A stretch of DNA of 49,793 nucleotides from Rhodoblastus sphagnicola (GCF_002937075.1 NZ_NHSJ01000089.1:1-49793); one strand, 5' to 3'. Counted from the stretch's first letter, positions 17,327 to 26,511 are shown. Program-made: numbers and translations. Notes: generated from the sequence alone by a model not told the origin.

Positions 17327-17364
17327 CCGGCGTGGATGGCTGGAACGACATCCGGCCATGACGG
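17327..17364. repeat. Palindromic repeat downstream of the GIY-YIG gene, inverted copy
   Basis: ATGGCTGG at 17336-17343 pairs with CCGGCCAT at 17352-17359 with one wobble position. Read on the minus strand it gives CCGTCATGGCCGG ... CCATCCACGCCGG, matching 16962-17003. The two copies therefore flank the GIY-YIG gene as inverted repeats. Confidence 0.75.
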
Positions 17365-17384
17365 CCCGAGTTTTCCGCCCCCGC

Positions 17385-17564
17385 TCAACCCGCGCCGGGA
17401 TCGGTCTCGAAGCCAAACTCCATTTCGTCCGGCAGGGCGCCGGCGCCGGGGCAGGCGTCGAAATTGGTCAGCTCGGGGCGGGCGTGCGGCCCGGCCGGCG
17501 GATATTTCGGTTTGGCCTTGTCTTCGGCTTTGTCTTTGGCGGGTTGAATTTTGGGCAGAGTCAT
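17385..17564 (-). CDS. Small Pro-rich conserved-looking protein, 59 residues
   Basis: Not assigned to a named family. The ATG at 17564 has a strong GGAGG five bases upstream, which supports real translation. The N-terminal half is charged and Lys/Pro-rich (PKIQPAKDKAEDKAKPKY); the C-terminal half reads PPAGPHARPELTN, DACPGAGALPD and EMEFGFETDPGAG. I have the impression of similar short proteins in other Hyphomicrobiales, but this is from memory. There is no signal peptide or membrane segment. It is divergent from recF with about 160 bp between, which contains an AT-rich CTATATATACC box near 17630. Confidence 0.65.
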   Translation of the reverse strand: MTLPKIQPAKDKAEDKAKPKYPPAGPHARPELTNFDACPGAGALPDEMEFGFETDPGAG

Positions 17565-17723
17565 GCACACCTCCGGCAGGGGCTAGTAAACGCCCTGCTC
17601 AACCGTGAGGCGCGACGCTATTTTAGCCGGGCCTATATATACCCCTCTCCAAATGTTCCGCAGCGCGACGCGATGTCGCAAGCGCATGGTTTTCCCAAAG
17701 GGTGAGAGCCGCTACAACGCGCC

Positions 17724-18905
17724 ATGACTTCATCCCCAGCCGGCGATTCTCTCCCACGCGCGCCAAAAGCGCGCCGCCTCGTGCTGGCCGATTTCCGCGG
17801 CTACGCCGCGCTCGACCTGAAAACGAGAGCCAAACTCGTCGCCCTCTCCGGCGACAACGGCGCCGGCAAGACCAACCTGCTCGAAGCCCTGTCGCTGTTC
17901 GCGCAGGGGCGGGGCCTGCGCCGCGCGGAAATGTCCGACATGGCGCGCGAAAACGGCGCCGGCGGCTTCGCCGTCTCGCTGGAGCTTGAAGGCGAAGCTG
18001 GCGGTCCGGTCCAGATGGGCGCCGGCCTGGAGCGAATCGACGGCGCCGCGCAACGCAAATTCCGCCTCGACCGCGAACCCATTCCCTCCGCCAAAATTTT
18101 CGCCGACTACATCAGAATCGTCTGGCTCACCCCCGCCATGGACGGCCTGTTCACCGGCCCCGCCGGCGACCGCCGCCGATTCCTCGACCGCCTCGTGCTG
18201 GCGGTGGACAGCGAGCACGGCGCGCGCGTCAACGGCCTGGAGCGGGCGTTGCGTAGCCGCAACCGCCTGCTGGAGGAGCGCTTTTCCGAAAGAATCTGGC
18301 TCGACGCCGCCGAGCGCGAGATCGCCGAACTCGCCATAGCCGTGGCCAGCGCCCGTCGCGAGACGGTGCAGCGCCTGGCCGCCCTGATCGCCACGACTCG
18401 CGACGAGACCTCTCCCTTCCCCTGGGCCGACATCGCGCTGGAAGGCGAAATCGACCGCCTCGTCGCCGAAAACCCTGCGCTATCGGCCGAAGATTCCTAC
18501 CGCGCGCTGCTGCGCGACAACCGCGCCCGCGACGCGAGCGCCGGGCGAACCTTGATCGGACCGCAGGCCAGCGATCTCGCCGTGCGCCATGGCCCCAAGA
18601 CCTGCGAAGCCCGCCGCGCCTCAACTGGAGAGCAAAAAGCCCTTCTCGTCGGCTTGGTGCTGGCGCACGCCAGGCTGGTGGCGGCGATGAGCGGCCTTGC
18701 GCCCCTCGTTCTTCTCGACGAAATCGCCGCCCATTTCGATCCCGTCCGCCGCCGCGCCTTGTTCGACGCGCTCGACGCGCTCGGCGGCCAAATCTGGATG
18801 ACCGGCGCCGACCCCGCTCTGTTCGACGACCTCGCCGGCCGCGCCGACCTTTTCGCGGTGGCGCACGGCCAAATTTCCCCCCTGTCTCGCGTGGAGGACG
18901 CATGA
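17724..18905 (+). CDS. recF: DNA replication and repair protein RecF
   Basis: SMC-like ATPase loading RecA at single-strand gaps together with RecOR. Walker A is GDNGAGKTN (residues 43-51), the signature motif is STGEQKALLVGL, and Walker B is LVLLDEIAAHFD. Length (393 residues) is typical. In many bacteria recF follows dnaN; here it instead overlaps recQ by four bases (ATGA). The overlap places two proteins of the RecF pathway under one transcript. No SOS box was identified upstream. Confidence 0.95.
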   Translation: MTSSPAGDSLPRAPKARRLVLADFRGYAALDLKTRAKLVALSGDNGAGKTNLLEALSLFAQGRGLRRAEMSDMARENGAGGFAVSLELEGEAGGPVQMGAGLERIDGAAQRKFRLDREPIPSAKIFADYIRIVWLTPAMDGLFTGPAGDRRRFLDRLVLAVDSEHGARVNGLERALRSRNRLLEERFSERIWLDAAEREIAELAIAVASARRETVQRLAALIATTRDETSPFPWADIALEGEIDRLVAENPALSAEDSYRALLRDNRARDASAGRTLIGPQASDLAVRHGPKTCEARRASTGEQKALLVGLVLAHARLVAAMSGLAPLVLLDEIAAHFDPVRRRALFDALDALGGQIWMTGADPALFDDLAGRADLFAVAHGQISPLSRVEDA

Positions 18906-20722
18906 GCGATCTCGCGACGGCCCGTAAATTCCTGAAAAAAGTGTTCGGCTTCGACGATTTTCGTCCGGGGCAGGGCCAGATCGTCGAAGCCGTCCTCTCC
19001 GGCGACCCGGTCCTCGCGGTCATGCCCACCGGCTCGGGCAAGAGTCTCTGCTACCAGCTCCCGGCGCTGATGAGCGACGGCCTGACTCTCGTCGTCTCCC
19101 CGCTGATCGCCCTGATGCGCGACCAAGTCGGCCAGATGCAGGCGCTGGGCCTGCCCGCCGCCACGCTCAACTCGCAAAGCAGCGAGAGCGAGTCCGCCGA
19201 AACCTGGCGCCAAATCCGCGACGGCTCGCTAAAACTGCTGTTCGTCTCGCCCGAACGCCTCGCCATGGACGGCCTCACCGAAGCCCTGTCGCGCACGAAA
19301 ATCGCCCGGATCGCCGTGGACGAAGCCCATTGCATCTGCGAATGGGGCCATGATTTCCGCCCGGAATACCGCCTGATCCGCCAAAGCGTGCAAAAACTCG
19401 GCGCAATCCAGGCCATCGCCTTCACGGCGACCGCCGACAACGCGATGCGCGCGGAAATCGCCGAACGCCTGTTCGACAAGCCGCCAAAAGTCTTCCTGCA
19501 CAGTTTCGACCGCCCCAACATTTCGCTGGCCTTCGCGGCGAAGGACCAGCCCAAAAGGCAGTTGCAGCGCTTCCTCAACGCCCGCCGGGGCCAAAGCGGC
19601 ATCGTCTATTGTTCCTCGCGCGCGGGAACCGAGCGTCTCGCCCAAACCTTCGCCGAACAGGGCTTTGACACTTTGTGCTACCACGCCGGCATCGAGCAGA
19701 CTCAGCGCAACGCCAACCAGGACCGTTTTCTGCGCGACGACGGCGTGATCGCCTTCGCCACCGTCGCGTTTGGGATGGGGGTGAACAAGCCGGACGTGCG
19801 CTTCGTCGCCCATGCCGACATGCCCCAGAGCATCGAGAGCTATTACCAGGAGATCGGCCGCGCCGGCCGCGACGGCCTGCCCGCCAGCGCCTACACCCTC
19901 TACGGCCTCGACGATATGGCGCTGCGCCGCCGCCAGATCGACGAAAAGGATCTGTCCGACGAGCGTCGCCGCTTCGAGCACCAGCGTTTTTCCGCGCTCG
20001 CCGCGCTATGCGAGGCGGTGGCCTGCCGCCGCCAGCTCCTGCTCGCCCATTTCAACGAGAAATCCGAACCCTGCGGCGCCTGCGATTTCTGCCGGGGCGA
20101 AATCAAAACCCGCGACGGCACGGTCGAGGCGCAAAAGGCGCTGGCCGCCGTCTATCGCACCGGACAGCGTTTTGGCCTGAACTACCTGTCCGACCTGCTG
20201 CTGGGCGCCGACAGCGAAGCCCTGCGCCGCAACCATCACGATCAGATCAAGACTTTCGGCGTCGGCGCCGACCGCACCAAGGCGGACTGGGCCTCGACCT
20301 TCCGCCAATTGTTCGCATCCGGCGCGCTGCGCACGGCCAGCGCCGAACACGGCGGCTTCGCCCTGACCGAAAAGGGCGACGCCATCCTGCGCGGACGCGA
20401 AAATTTCGTGCTGCGCGCCGACCCGCCGCGCGAAAAGAAATTCGAGGCCAAACCGCACCAGCGCGGCAAGGCCCGCGATTTCGAAGACGCCGCCACCGGC
20501 GACGGCAAGATTTTCGAAGCGCTGCGCAAACTGCGCCGCGAACTGGCCAAGGACGCCGGAATCGCCGCCTTCATGGTGTTTGCCGACCGCACCCTTCTGG
20601 AAATGGCGGAACGCCGCCCGGCGACAATCGACGACTTGCGCGCCATCCACGGCGTCGGCGAGCGCAAGCTCGTCCTCTACGGCGATATTTTTCTGGAAGC
20701 GATCGCGCAAGCGTCGGGGTGA
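18902..20722 (+). CDS. recQ: ATP-dependent DNA helicase RecQ
   Basis: 3'-5' helicase of recombination. Domains in order: SF2 helicase with MPTGSGKSLCYQLP (Walker A) and DEAHC (motif II), and QEIGRAGRDG (motif VI); the RQC zinc module with Cys residues in VACRRQLLL and EPCGACDFCRG; a winged helix; and a C-terminal HRDC domain around ATIDDLRAIHGVGERKL. The 606 residues are the full family length. The start overlaps recF by four bases, so translation is probably coupled. Confidence 0.97.
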   Translation: MSDLATARKFLKKVFGFDDFRPGQGQIVEAVLSGDPVLAVMPTGSGKSLCYQLPALMSDGLTLVVSPLIALMRDQVGQMQALGLPAATLNSQSSESESAETWRQIRDGSLKLLFVSPERLAMDGLTEALSRTKIARIAVDEAHCICEWGHDFRPEYRLIRQSVQKLGAIQAIAFTATADNAMRAEIAERLFDKPPKVFLHSFDRPNISLAFAAKDQPKRQLQRFLNARRGQSGIVYCSSRAGTERLAQTFAEQGFDTLCYHAGIEQTQRNANQDRFLRDDGVIAFATVAFGMGVNKPDVRFVAHADMPQSIESYYQEIGRAGRDGLPASAYTLYGLDDMALRRRQIDEKDLSDERRRFEHQRFSALAALCEAVACRRQLLLAHFNEKSEPCGACDFCRGEIKTRDGTVEAQKALAAVYRTGQRFGLNYLSDLLLGADSEALRRNHHDQIKTFGVGADRTKADWASTFRQLFASGALRTASAEHGGFALTEKGDAILRGRENFVLRADPPREKKFEAKPHQRGKARDFEDAATGDGKIFEALRKLRRELAKDAGIAAFMVFADRTLLEMAERRPATIDDLRAIHGVGERKLVLYGDIFLEAIAQASG

Positions 20723-20926
20723 GGGGCTGGCGCATTGGCCTCGATGTCGTCAGAATAGCAGCGGTTTGGGCTGGACGACAGCGTCATGGCGTCATGGCTC
20801 ACCGCGCCGCCGGACGCCGCGCGCGCCCGCGCCTCCAGTTAACTCTGGACGCGCCGTCAAAAATTCGTCAAAACCCAGCTACCATCGCCAGTATGATTGC
20901 ACCGTCGTCCTTCGGAGCGAAAACCT
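20723..20926. promoter_or_regulatory. Intergenic region upstream of hpnJ
   Basis: 204 bp. An inverted repeat TCCAG-TTAACT-CTGGA lies at 20834-20849 and could be an operator. A TATGAT at 20892-20897 is a possible -10 box, but no good -35 box is at the right distance. Nothing else was seen. Confidence 0.25.
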
Positions 20927-22360
20927 ATGCGCACCTTGTTCCTGCAAGCCCCTTCCTTCGACGGTTTCGACGGCGGCGCCGGCTCGCGCTATCAGGCGCG
21001 CCGCGAAATCGCCTCGTACTGGTATCCGACCTGGCTGGCGCAGCCGGCGGCGCTGGTGGAAAATTCAAAGCTGATCGACGCCCCCCCGCACAACATCAAG
21101 CTCGCCGAAGTGGTGGCGCAGGCGAAAGATTTCGACCTTGTGGTGGTCCACACCTCGATCCCGTCCTTCGCCTCCGACGTGAAATGCATCGAGGCGCTCA
21201 AGGCCGAAAATCCCGCGCTGAAAGCCGGCCTGATCGGCGCCAAGGTGGCGGTGGACGCCGACGGCTCGCTCAAAAGCGCGCCGGTGGTGGATTTCGTCGC
21301 CCGCAACGAATTCGACTTCACCATCAAGGACGTCGCCGACGGCAAGGATTTCGCCAGCATCAAGGGCCTGAGCTGGCGCGACGCCAACGGCGCCATCCAG
21401 CACAACGAGGACCGTCCCATCCTCGAAAACATGGACGAACTGCCCTTCGTTTCGCCGATCTACCAGCGCGACCTGAAGATCGAGAACTATTTCATCGGCT
21501 ATCTGAAACACCCGTATCTTTCGATTTACACCGGGCGGGGCTGCAAGTCGCATTGCACCTTCTGCCTGTGGCCGCAGACGGTGGGCGGCCACCGCTACCG
21601 CACCCGCAGCGTCGGCCATGTCATCGAAGAGATCAAATGGGCGCAAAAGGCGTTCCCGCAGGTGAAGGAATTCTTCTTCGACGACGATACCTTCACGGAC
21701 GACCTGCCGCGCGCCGAAGCGATCGCAAAAGAGCTGGGCAAGCTCGGGATCACCTGGAGCTGCAACGCCAAGGCCAACGTGCCCTATGACTCGCTGAAAA
21801 AGCTCAAGGAAGGCGGCCTGCGCCTGCTGCTGGTCGGCTACGAATCCGGCAACCAGCAAATCCTGCACAACATCAAGAAGGGCATGCGCATCGAGGTCGC
21901 GGAAAAGTTCTCAAAAGACTGCCGCAAGCTCGGCATCGCCATCCACGGCACCTTCGTCATGGGCCTGCCCGGCGAAACCCGCGACACCATCCGCGAAACC
22001 ATCAAATTCGCCAAAAAGGTCAACCCGCACACGCTGCAAGTGTCGCTGGCGGCGCCCTATCCCGGCACCTTCCTCTACAAGCAGGCGATGGAACAAGGCT
22101 GGCTCGACAGCGCCAACGCCGAACTGGTGGACGAGAACGGCGTGCAGATCGCGCCGCTGCACTACCCCAACCTCAGCCACAAGGAAATCTTCGACTCCGT
22201 CGAGACCTTTTACCGGGAGTTCTACTTCCGCCCGAGCAAGATCGGCTCCATCGTCTGGGAAATGGTCCGCGACATGGACATGCTGAAGCGCCGCCTGCGC
22301 GAGGGCGTGGAATTCTTCCAGTTCTTGCGCGAACGCAAGCAAGGCGCGGCCAACTGCTGA
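20927..22360 (+). CDS. hpnJ: Hopanoid biosynthesis radical SAM protein HpnJ
   Basis: Radical SAM enzyme acting on the hopanoid side chain; the family is implicated in forming the cyclitol-ether headgroup of bacteriohopanetetrol. The N-terminal 150 residues are a cobalamin-binding-like Rossmann region (FDLVVVHTSIPSF). The iron-sulfur motif is C206-x3-C210-x2-C213 in GRGCKSHCTFCLW, followed by FFFDDDTFTDD and ESGNQQILHNIKKGM. The 477-residue product starts at ATG 20927 with GGAG about nine bases upstream. No other hopanoid gene is in the window, so it is a detached member of that pathway. The assignment is by overall sequence resemblance. Confidence 0.88.
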   Translation: MRTLFLQAPSFDGFDGGAGSRYQARREIASYWYPTWLAQPAALVENSKLIDAPPHNIKLAEVVAQAKDFDLVVVHTSIPSFASDVKCIEALKAENPALKAGLIGAKVAVDADGSLKSAPVVDFVARNEFDFTIKDVADGKDFASIKGLSWRDANGAIQHNEDRPILENMDELPFVSPIYQRDLKIENYFIGYLKHPYLSIYTGRGCKSHCTFCLWPQTVGGHRYRTRSVGHVIEEIKWAQKAFPQVKEFFFDDDTFTDDLPRAEAIAKELGKLGITWSCNAKANVPYDSLKKLKEGGLRLLLVGYESGNQQILHNIKKGMRIEVAEKFSKDCRKLGIAIHGTFVMGLPGETRDTIRETIKFAKKVNPHTLQVSLAAPYPGTFLYKQAMEQGWLDSANAELVDENGVQIAPLHYPNLSHKEIFDSVETFYREFYFRPSKIGSIVWEMVRDMDMLKRRLREGVEFFQFLRERKQGAANC

Positions 22361-22369
22361 ACTTTTCCA

Positions 22370-22420
22370 GTAGCCCTCACCCCGAGGAGCCCGCTTGCGG
22401 GCGTCTCGAAGGGCGCTGGC
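22370..22420. repeat. Palindromic repeat with CCCTCAC core, copy 2
   Basis: This copy matches 14571-14624: it starts GTAGCCCTCA, has an inner GCCCGC-TT-GCGGGC hairpin, and contains CTCGAAGG. It sits between the convergent ends of hpnJ and the GGDEF/EAL gene and could serve as a terminator. Confidence 0.7.
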
Positions 22421-22452
22421 GGCCGCGCGCGGCCGTGATCCGCGATCGGCGA

Positions 22453-25260
22453 TCACGCTTCCCGGCGCGATAGCCGGGGCGTTTCGTTGGCGGGCTTCGT
22501 GCGGGAAAACAGGGTCGCGAATTGGGCAAACTGCTTCGCCGGCATCGGTCGAGCGAACAAATACCCTTGATAGACGCGACACCCGCGCGCCGCCAGGAAG
22601 GCGCGCTGCGCCTCGGTTTCGACTCCCTCCGCAATGACCGACAGGCCAAGGGTGTCGCCGAGCGCAATGATCGTCTCGGCGATGGCGGCGTCGTTGGGGT
22701 TGGACATGACGTCCCTGACAAAGCTCTTGTCGATCTTGAGTTGGTCGATGGGCAGCCGTTTCAGATAGGACAGCGAAGAATAGCCGGTGCCAAAGTCATC
22801 GAGCGAAAAGCGAATGCCAAGCTTTCGCAGCGCGGTCATCTTGGCGATGACCTCTTCGATGTTCGAGATTTCAAAACTCTCGGTGACCTCCAGCTTCAAG
22901 AGGTTCGGATTGGCGCCTGTGGCTTCGATTGTTTCCCTGACGCGGTCGACAAAGCTGGGGTGATGCAATTGCAGCCCGCTCACGTTCACGGCGATCGTCA
23001 AGCCGGCCAGCGCGGGATCGTTCGCCCAAACGGCCATCTGGCTGCACGCCGTTTCGAGCACGCCCTCCCCAAGCGGGATGATCAGCCCCGAGTTTTCAGC
23101 CACCGATATGAACTCGTCAGGCGACGGCGGCTTTTGAACCGCCCGCGGCCAACGCGTCAGCGCCTCGGCGCCGATAAGGCGGCCGTCGTCGTCCACCTGC
23201 GGCTGGTAGTACAGCAGGAAATTCTTCTGGGCGATGTCTTCGCGCAGGTCCGCCTCAATCACGGCGCGCGACTCGATCAGCGTCTGCATGGCGGGGTCGA
23301 AGAAGCGCACGGCGTTTCGTCCGGAGGTCTTGGCCTCGTACATGGCCATGTCAGCCCATTTCAGAAGATCGTCCACGCTTTGCCCTTCATCGCAAAACAG
23401 GGTGACGCCGACGCTCGCCGTGCATCGGAAGCTGTGGCCATCGAGATCTTGCGGTTCGGCGAGACGGGTGATGATGTCTTCAGCGATTGTTTCCGCGCGA
23501 AGCGCCGCATTTCTGACGTCGGACACGCCGAGGTCGGTGAGCAAGACCACGAACTCGTCGCCGCCGAAACGCGAGACCGTGTCGGAAGCGCGAATACAGT
23601 GTTTCAGACGGGACGCCGACTGCTTCAGGAGCAGGTCGCCCTTATGATGGCCGAGCGTGTCGTTCAGCCGCTTGAAACGATCGAGATCGACGAACATCAG
23701 CGCCGCATAGGTCTGAAGCTTATGGCAGTTCAGCATGGTTTGGTGCGCGCGTTCGATCAAGACCTTGCGATTTGGCAAACCGGTCAACTCGTCATAGAAC
23801 GCCAATTCCCTGATCTTCGCTTCGGCTTTCTTTCGTTCGGACAGGTCATAGGACGTCGTGATATAGTGCGAATGCGCGCCGTTCTCGTCCTGGACAGCCG
23901 AAATCGTCACCCATCGCTCGATCGCCGCTCCACTCTTGGTGCGCAACCATATTTCGCCTTGCCAGCGACCAGACAGCTCTACGGTCGCGCCCATCTCCGC
24001 ATAGAGATTTATGTCATCCATTTCTGATTGAAATATCGTCCCCGATTTGCCGACAAGCTCATCGGCCTGGTAGCCGGACATCTCGCTGAATGTCTTGTTG
24101 ATCCTTAAAATCTTGTGATTGGAATCCGTGACGATCATGCCCTCCTGGGACTCGAAGGCCGTCGCGGCGATTCGCAGATCCGCGTTGGTTTCCTTGAGCG
24201 CCTTGGTCTTGCGGCGCAGATCGTCCTCAAGCGCCTTGCGCAGCGCGATCTCTTCGGAAAGCGCCGTGTTATCGCGCGAAAGTTCGTTGCGGCGGCGATC
24301 GGATTCGGCGAAGTCATTCTGCAATTGGACGGCTCGCCGGCGCTGCCGCTCAAACCCGATCGCCATCATGAACAGCGCCGCGGGGAATGCGGCCAGATAA
24401 AGCGCATAGGCCGGCCGCGCCACGCGACCGTAAGCCTCCGCTTCCGAGGTGAGCGTCATCAGCGAAAGGGGCGCGCCCTTGATCGGCGTGCGCAGGGCGA
24501 GCATGCGCCCGAAGTCCGGGCGATCGGAAACATCGTCCGTCGGCGTCAGCCGGTTTACCGGCAGAGTCGCCAGTCGCGGTTCGACCAGATCGAAATTCGC
24601 GCTTGAGCGACCGGGAGAAAGGGCGTGACTGCCGTCTCCGACCAAGAGGAATTCGTGATAGCCGCCTTCGGAATCGTCCGACTCGATCAGAAGTTGCGAG
24701 AGCACCTTCAAGTCGGCGGTGGTCGTGATGGCGCCGACCAGAGCGTTCTTGAAGTAAACGGGCGCCGTGACCTCGATCGTCCAGTCGCGCGCATTGATTT
24801 GCGGCGGCGTGACGTCGCCGGGAATATCTCCGATCGCGGGCGTCGGGCCGTCGCCCGCGCGGGCGACTTCGACCTTGTCTATGTTCACGAAGCTGATGCG
24901 ACGCAGAAAGCTTTCGCCGCGCAAGGATGTGCGTTCGATGGCGCGCTGGAAGTTCTGTTCGATAAAGCCCAAGGCGGCGTTCAACCCATAGCGCGGCGAC
25001 ATGCCCAGCGCTTGGTTGATCAAATAGTCTTCAATCTCATGAACGCCCGCAAGCTGCGTCGCGAGTTGAGCCTGCTCCGACAGGAAGTCTTCGACGACGG
25101 CCGCGCGACGCGCGCTGTCCGCGAGCAGTCGCGCGTCGGTCGCGGAACGCAACTCGACCTGGGTCGAATACAGGCTCCAGGCGAGAACCAGGACGAACAG
25201 CAGGAAGCCGCTCGCCATGGCCAGCGGCCAATAGAGCAGGAGGCGCAGTCGGCCCGGCAT
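22453..25260 (-). CDS. Membrane PAS-GGDEF-EAL cyclic-di-GMP protein
   Basis: Predicted synthesis and breakdown of cyclic-di-GMP under a periplasmic sensor. Domains, in residues of the 935-residue form: membrane helix 5-29, periplasmic sensor about 32-280, second helix about 283-303, coiled coil to 362, PAS about 363-477, GGDEF about 485-650, EAL about 665-920. The GGDEF motif is intact with an RASD inhibitory site just before it, and the EAL domain has EALTRW, EVTES, DDFGTGYSSL and EGVE. A GTG at 25269 that overlaps the upstream stop is an alternative start. It follows a solute-binding protein gene directly; both enzymatic activities look possible. Confidence 0.93.
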   Translation of the reverse strand: MPGRLRLLLYWPLAMASGFLLFVLVLAWSLYSTQVELRSATDARLLADSARRAAVVEDFLSEQAQLATQLAGVHEIEDYLINQALGMSPRYGLNAALGFIEQNFQRAIERTSLRGESFLRRISFVNIDKVEVARAGDGPTPAIGDIPGDVTPPQINARDWTIEVTAPVYFKNALVGAITTTADLKVLSQLLIESDDSEGGYHEFLLVGDGSHALSPGRSSANFDLVEPRLATLPVNRLTPTDDVSDRPDFGRMLALRTPIKGAPLSLMTLTSEAEAYGRVARPAYALYLAAFPAALFMMAIGFERQRRRAVQLQNDFAESDRRRNELSRDNTALSEEIALRKALEDDLRRKTKALKETNADLRIAATAFESQEGMIVTDSNHKILRINKTFSEMSGYQADELVGKSGTIFQSEMDDINLYAEMGATVELSGRWQGEIWLRTKSGAAIERWVTISAVQDENGAHSHYITTSYDLSERKKAEAKIRELAFYDELTGLPNRKVLIERAHQTMLNCHKLQTYAALMFVDLDRFKRLNDTLGHHKGDLLLKQSASRLKHCIRASDTVSRFGGDEFVVLLTDLGVSDVRNAALRAETIAEDIITRLAEPQDLDGHSFRCTASVGVTLFCDEGQSVDDLLKWADMAMYEAKTSGRNAVRFFDPAMQTLIESRAVIEADLREDIAQKNFLLYYQPQVDDDGRLIGAEALTRWPRAVQKPPSPDEFISVAENSGLIIPLGEGVLETACSQMAVWANDPALAGLTIAVNVSGLQLHHPSFVDRVRETIEATGANPNLLKLEVTESFEISNIEEVIAKMTALRKLGIRFSLDDFGTGYSSLSYLKRLPIDQLKIDKSFVRDVMSNPNDAAIAETIIALGDTLGLSVIAEGVETEAQRAFLAARGCRVYQGYLFARPMPAKQFAQFATLFSRTKPANETPRLSRREA

Positions 25261-25265
25261 AAGGA

Positions 25266-26159
25266 TCACACCTTCTTGTCGAAGAAATCGGGGAAGAAGC
25301 GTCTGATGCCCGGATAATATTTGTCGACCAGCCGGTCATAGGTTCCGTCGGCCCTTATGTCGCGCAGGTAGACGTTGAAGGCGTCGCGCAGCTTCACCGC
25401 GTCTCGCGGAAAGGCCGCGGCGAGAGTCTGGCGTTCCGAAACCGGCCCCAGCACCTTGATTTGTCCCGCCCATTTTCGCAAATCCAGCACGGCGTCCGGA
25501 ACGTCAAGCAGGGTGAGTTGCGCGTCTCCGTTGAGAAGCGCTGGAACCATCTCATTGAGATTTGTACTCCTTGCGTACATTTTGAGGTCCACGCCCACGC
25601 CTGTCAGTCCGTAGTTCGCCGGATCCAGGCAGGTGCGTTCCATGACCAGGAGGCTTCGGCTCCCAATCAACTGCTTTGTGTCCTTGATTTCGTCCGAAAG
25701 CGTGGCCCCTTCCTTGATGGGTTGGGCCGATGACGCCGAGGGCGCAATGAGAAGGACCTGCGAGGGAAACGTCGGCGCCGAATAGGTCAGAATCTCCTGG
25801 CGCCATGGCAGGACCGTAAAGCCCGTGGCGATGACGTCGCCCTTGATCGGGAAATCGCCCGTCAGCGCGACATGCCCGGCCTGACGCATGACGTCCTTGC
25901 CCAGGAGGTCGCGGATGACGGTGTAGAAGTCCGAATAGACGAGCTTGTATCCGACGCCGAGGCGCTGTGCGAAACCGCGCATGATCTCGACATCGAGGCC
26001 GTCGCCGGAGCCGGTCACGAAGTTGGCATAGCGAATTCCGAGATGGCGCAATTCTCCACGCGCCTTGATCTGATCAAGGTCAGCCGCCAACGCCGCCGTC
26101 GTGGCGAACATGCCGATCAAGACACCCAGGAGCAATTTCGATTTTCGAAAGCGGATCAT
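25266..26159 (-). CDS. Periplasmic solute-binding protein (amino-acid type, SBP_bac_3)
   Basis: Secreted binding protein of the type used by polar amino-acid ABC transporters. The ATG at 26159 has GGGGTGA upstream and starts a signal peptide (MIRFRKSKLLLGVLIGMF..., cleaved after ALA near residue 25). The mature part has the family shape: GDGLDVEIMRGFAQRLGV, then LTGDFPIKGD and LLNGDAQLTLLDVPDA. The 297-residue length is normal. No permease or ATPase gene is beside it. Its stop overlaps the GTG candidate start of the GGDEF/EAL gene (GTGA), so it probably feeds ligand information to that sensor. Confidence 0.88.
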   Translation of the reverse strand: MIRFRKSKLLLGVLIGMFATTAALAADLDQIKARGELRHLGIRYANFVTGSGDGLDVEIMRGFAQRLGVGYKLVYSDFYTVIRDLLGKDVMRQAGHVALTGDFPIKGDVIATGFTVLPWRQEILTYSAPTFPSQVLLIAPSASSAQPIKEGATLSDEIKDTKQLIGSRSLLVMERTCLDPANYGLTGVGVDLKMYARSTNLNEMVPALLNGDAQLTLLDVPDAVLDLRKWAGQIKVLGPVSERQTLAAAFPRDAVKLRDAFNVYLRDIRADGTYDRLVDKYYPGIRRFFPDFFDKKV

Positions 26160-26511
26160 TCGCTCACCCCACGAGTTTCCAACGGCAACGCATCCGGAGT
26201 GATCTGACCCGCGCCGCTTGCCGCGCGCGGGAAAGTCTCGTTCGGCGTGCATGCGGCCAAGCCACATGCGGTCAGTTCATGGAGCGCGGCCTTAACAACC
26301 GTAAGTTGAATTCATTGCAAGTTCGTTGCCGTTGCCGTCAATCATTCGGCCGCCGCAGCGTTTGGCCGAGCCGACTCGATCACGCAATTCAGGGAAGGCT
26401 TTTCCGGTCGTCCCGACCGGGTCATGAGCGCGCGTTCATTTCGCTCTCGGAATGTCCGCCGATGTGAAGGGACCGTGGCGGGCGGCGCGGCGGCGGCGTG
26501 ACTGAACGTCA
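26160..26511. other. Gap between the solute-binding protein and IalB-like genes
   Basis: No gene was seen. The first 100 bp hold the 5' region of the minus-strand solute-binding gene. Around 26300-26420 there are only short unconvincing frames. A short inverted sequence TTCCGGTCG-TC-CCGACCGGG lies near 26401-26420. Confidence 0.35.
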
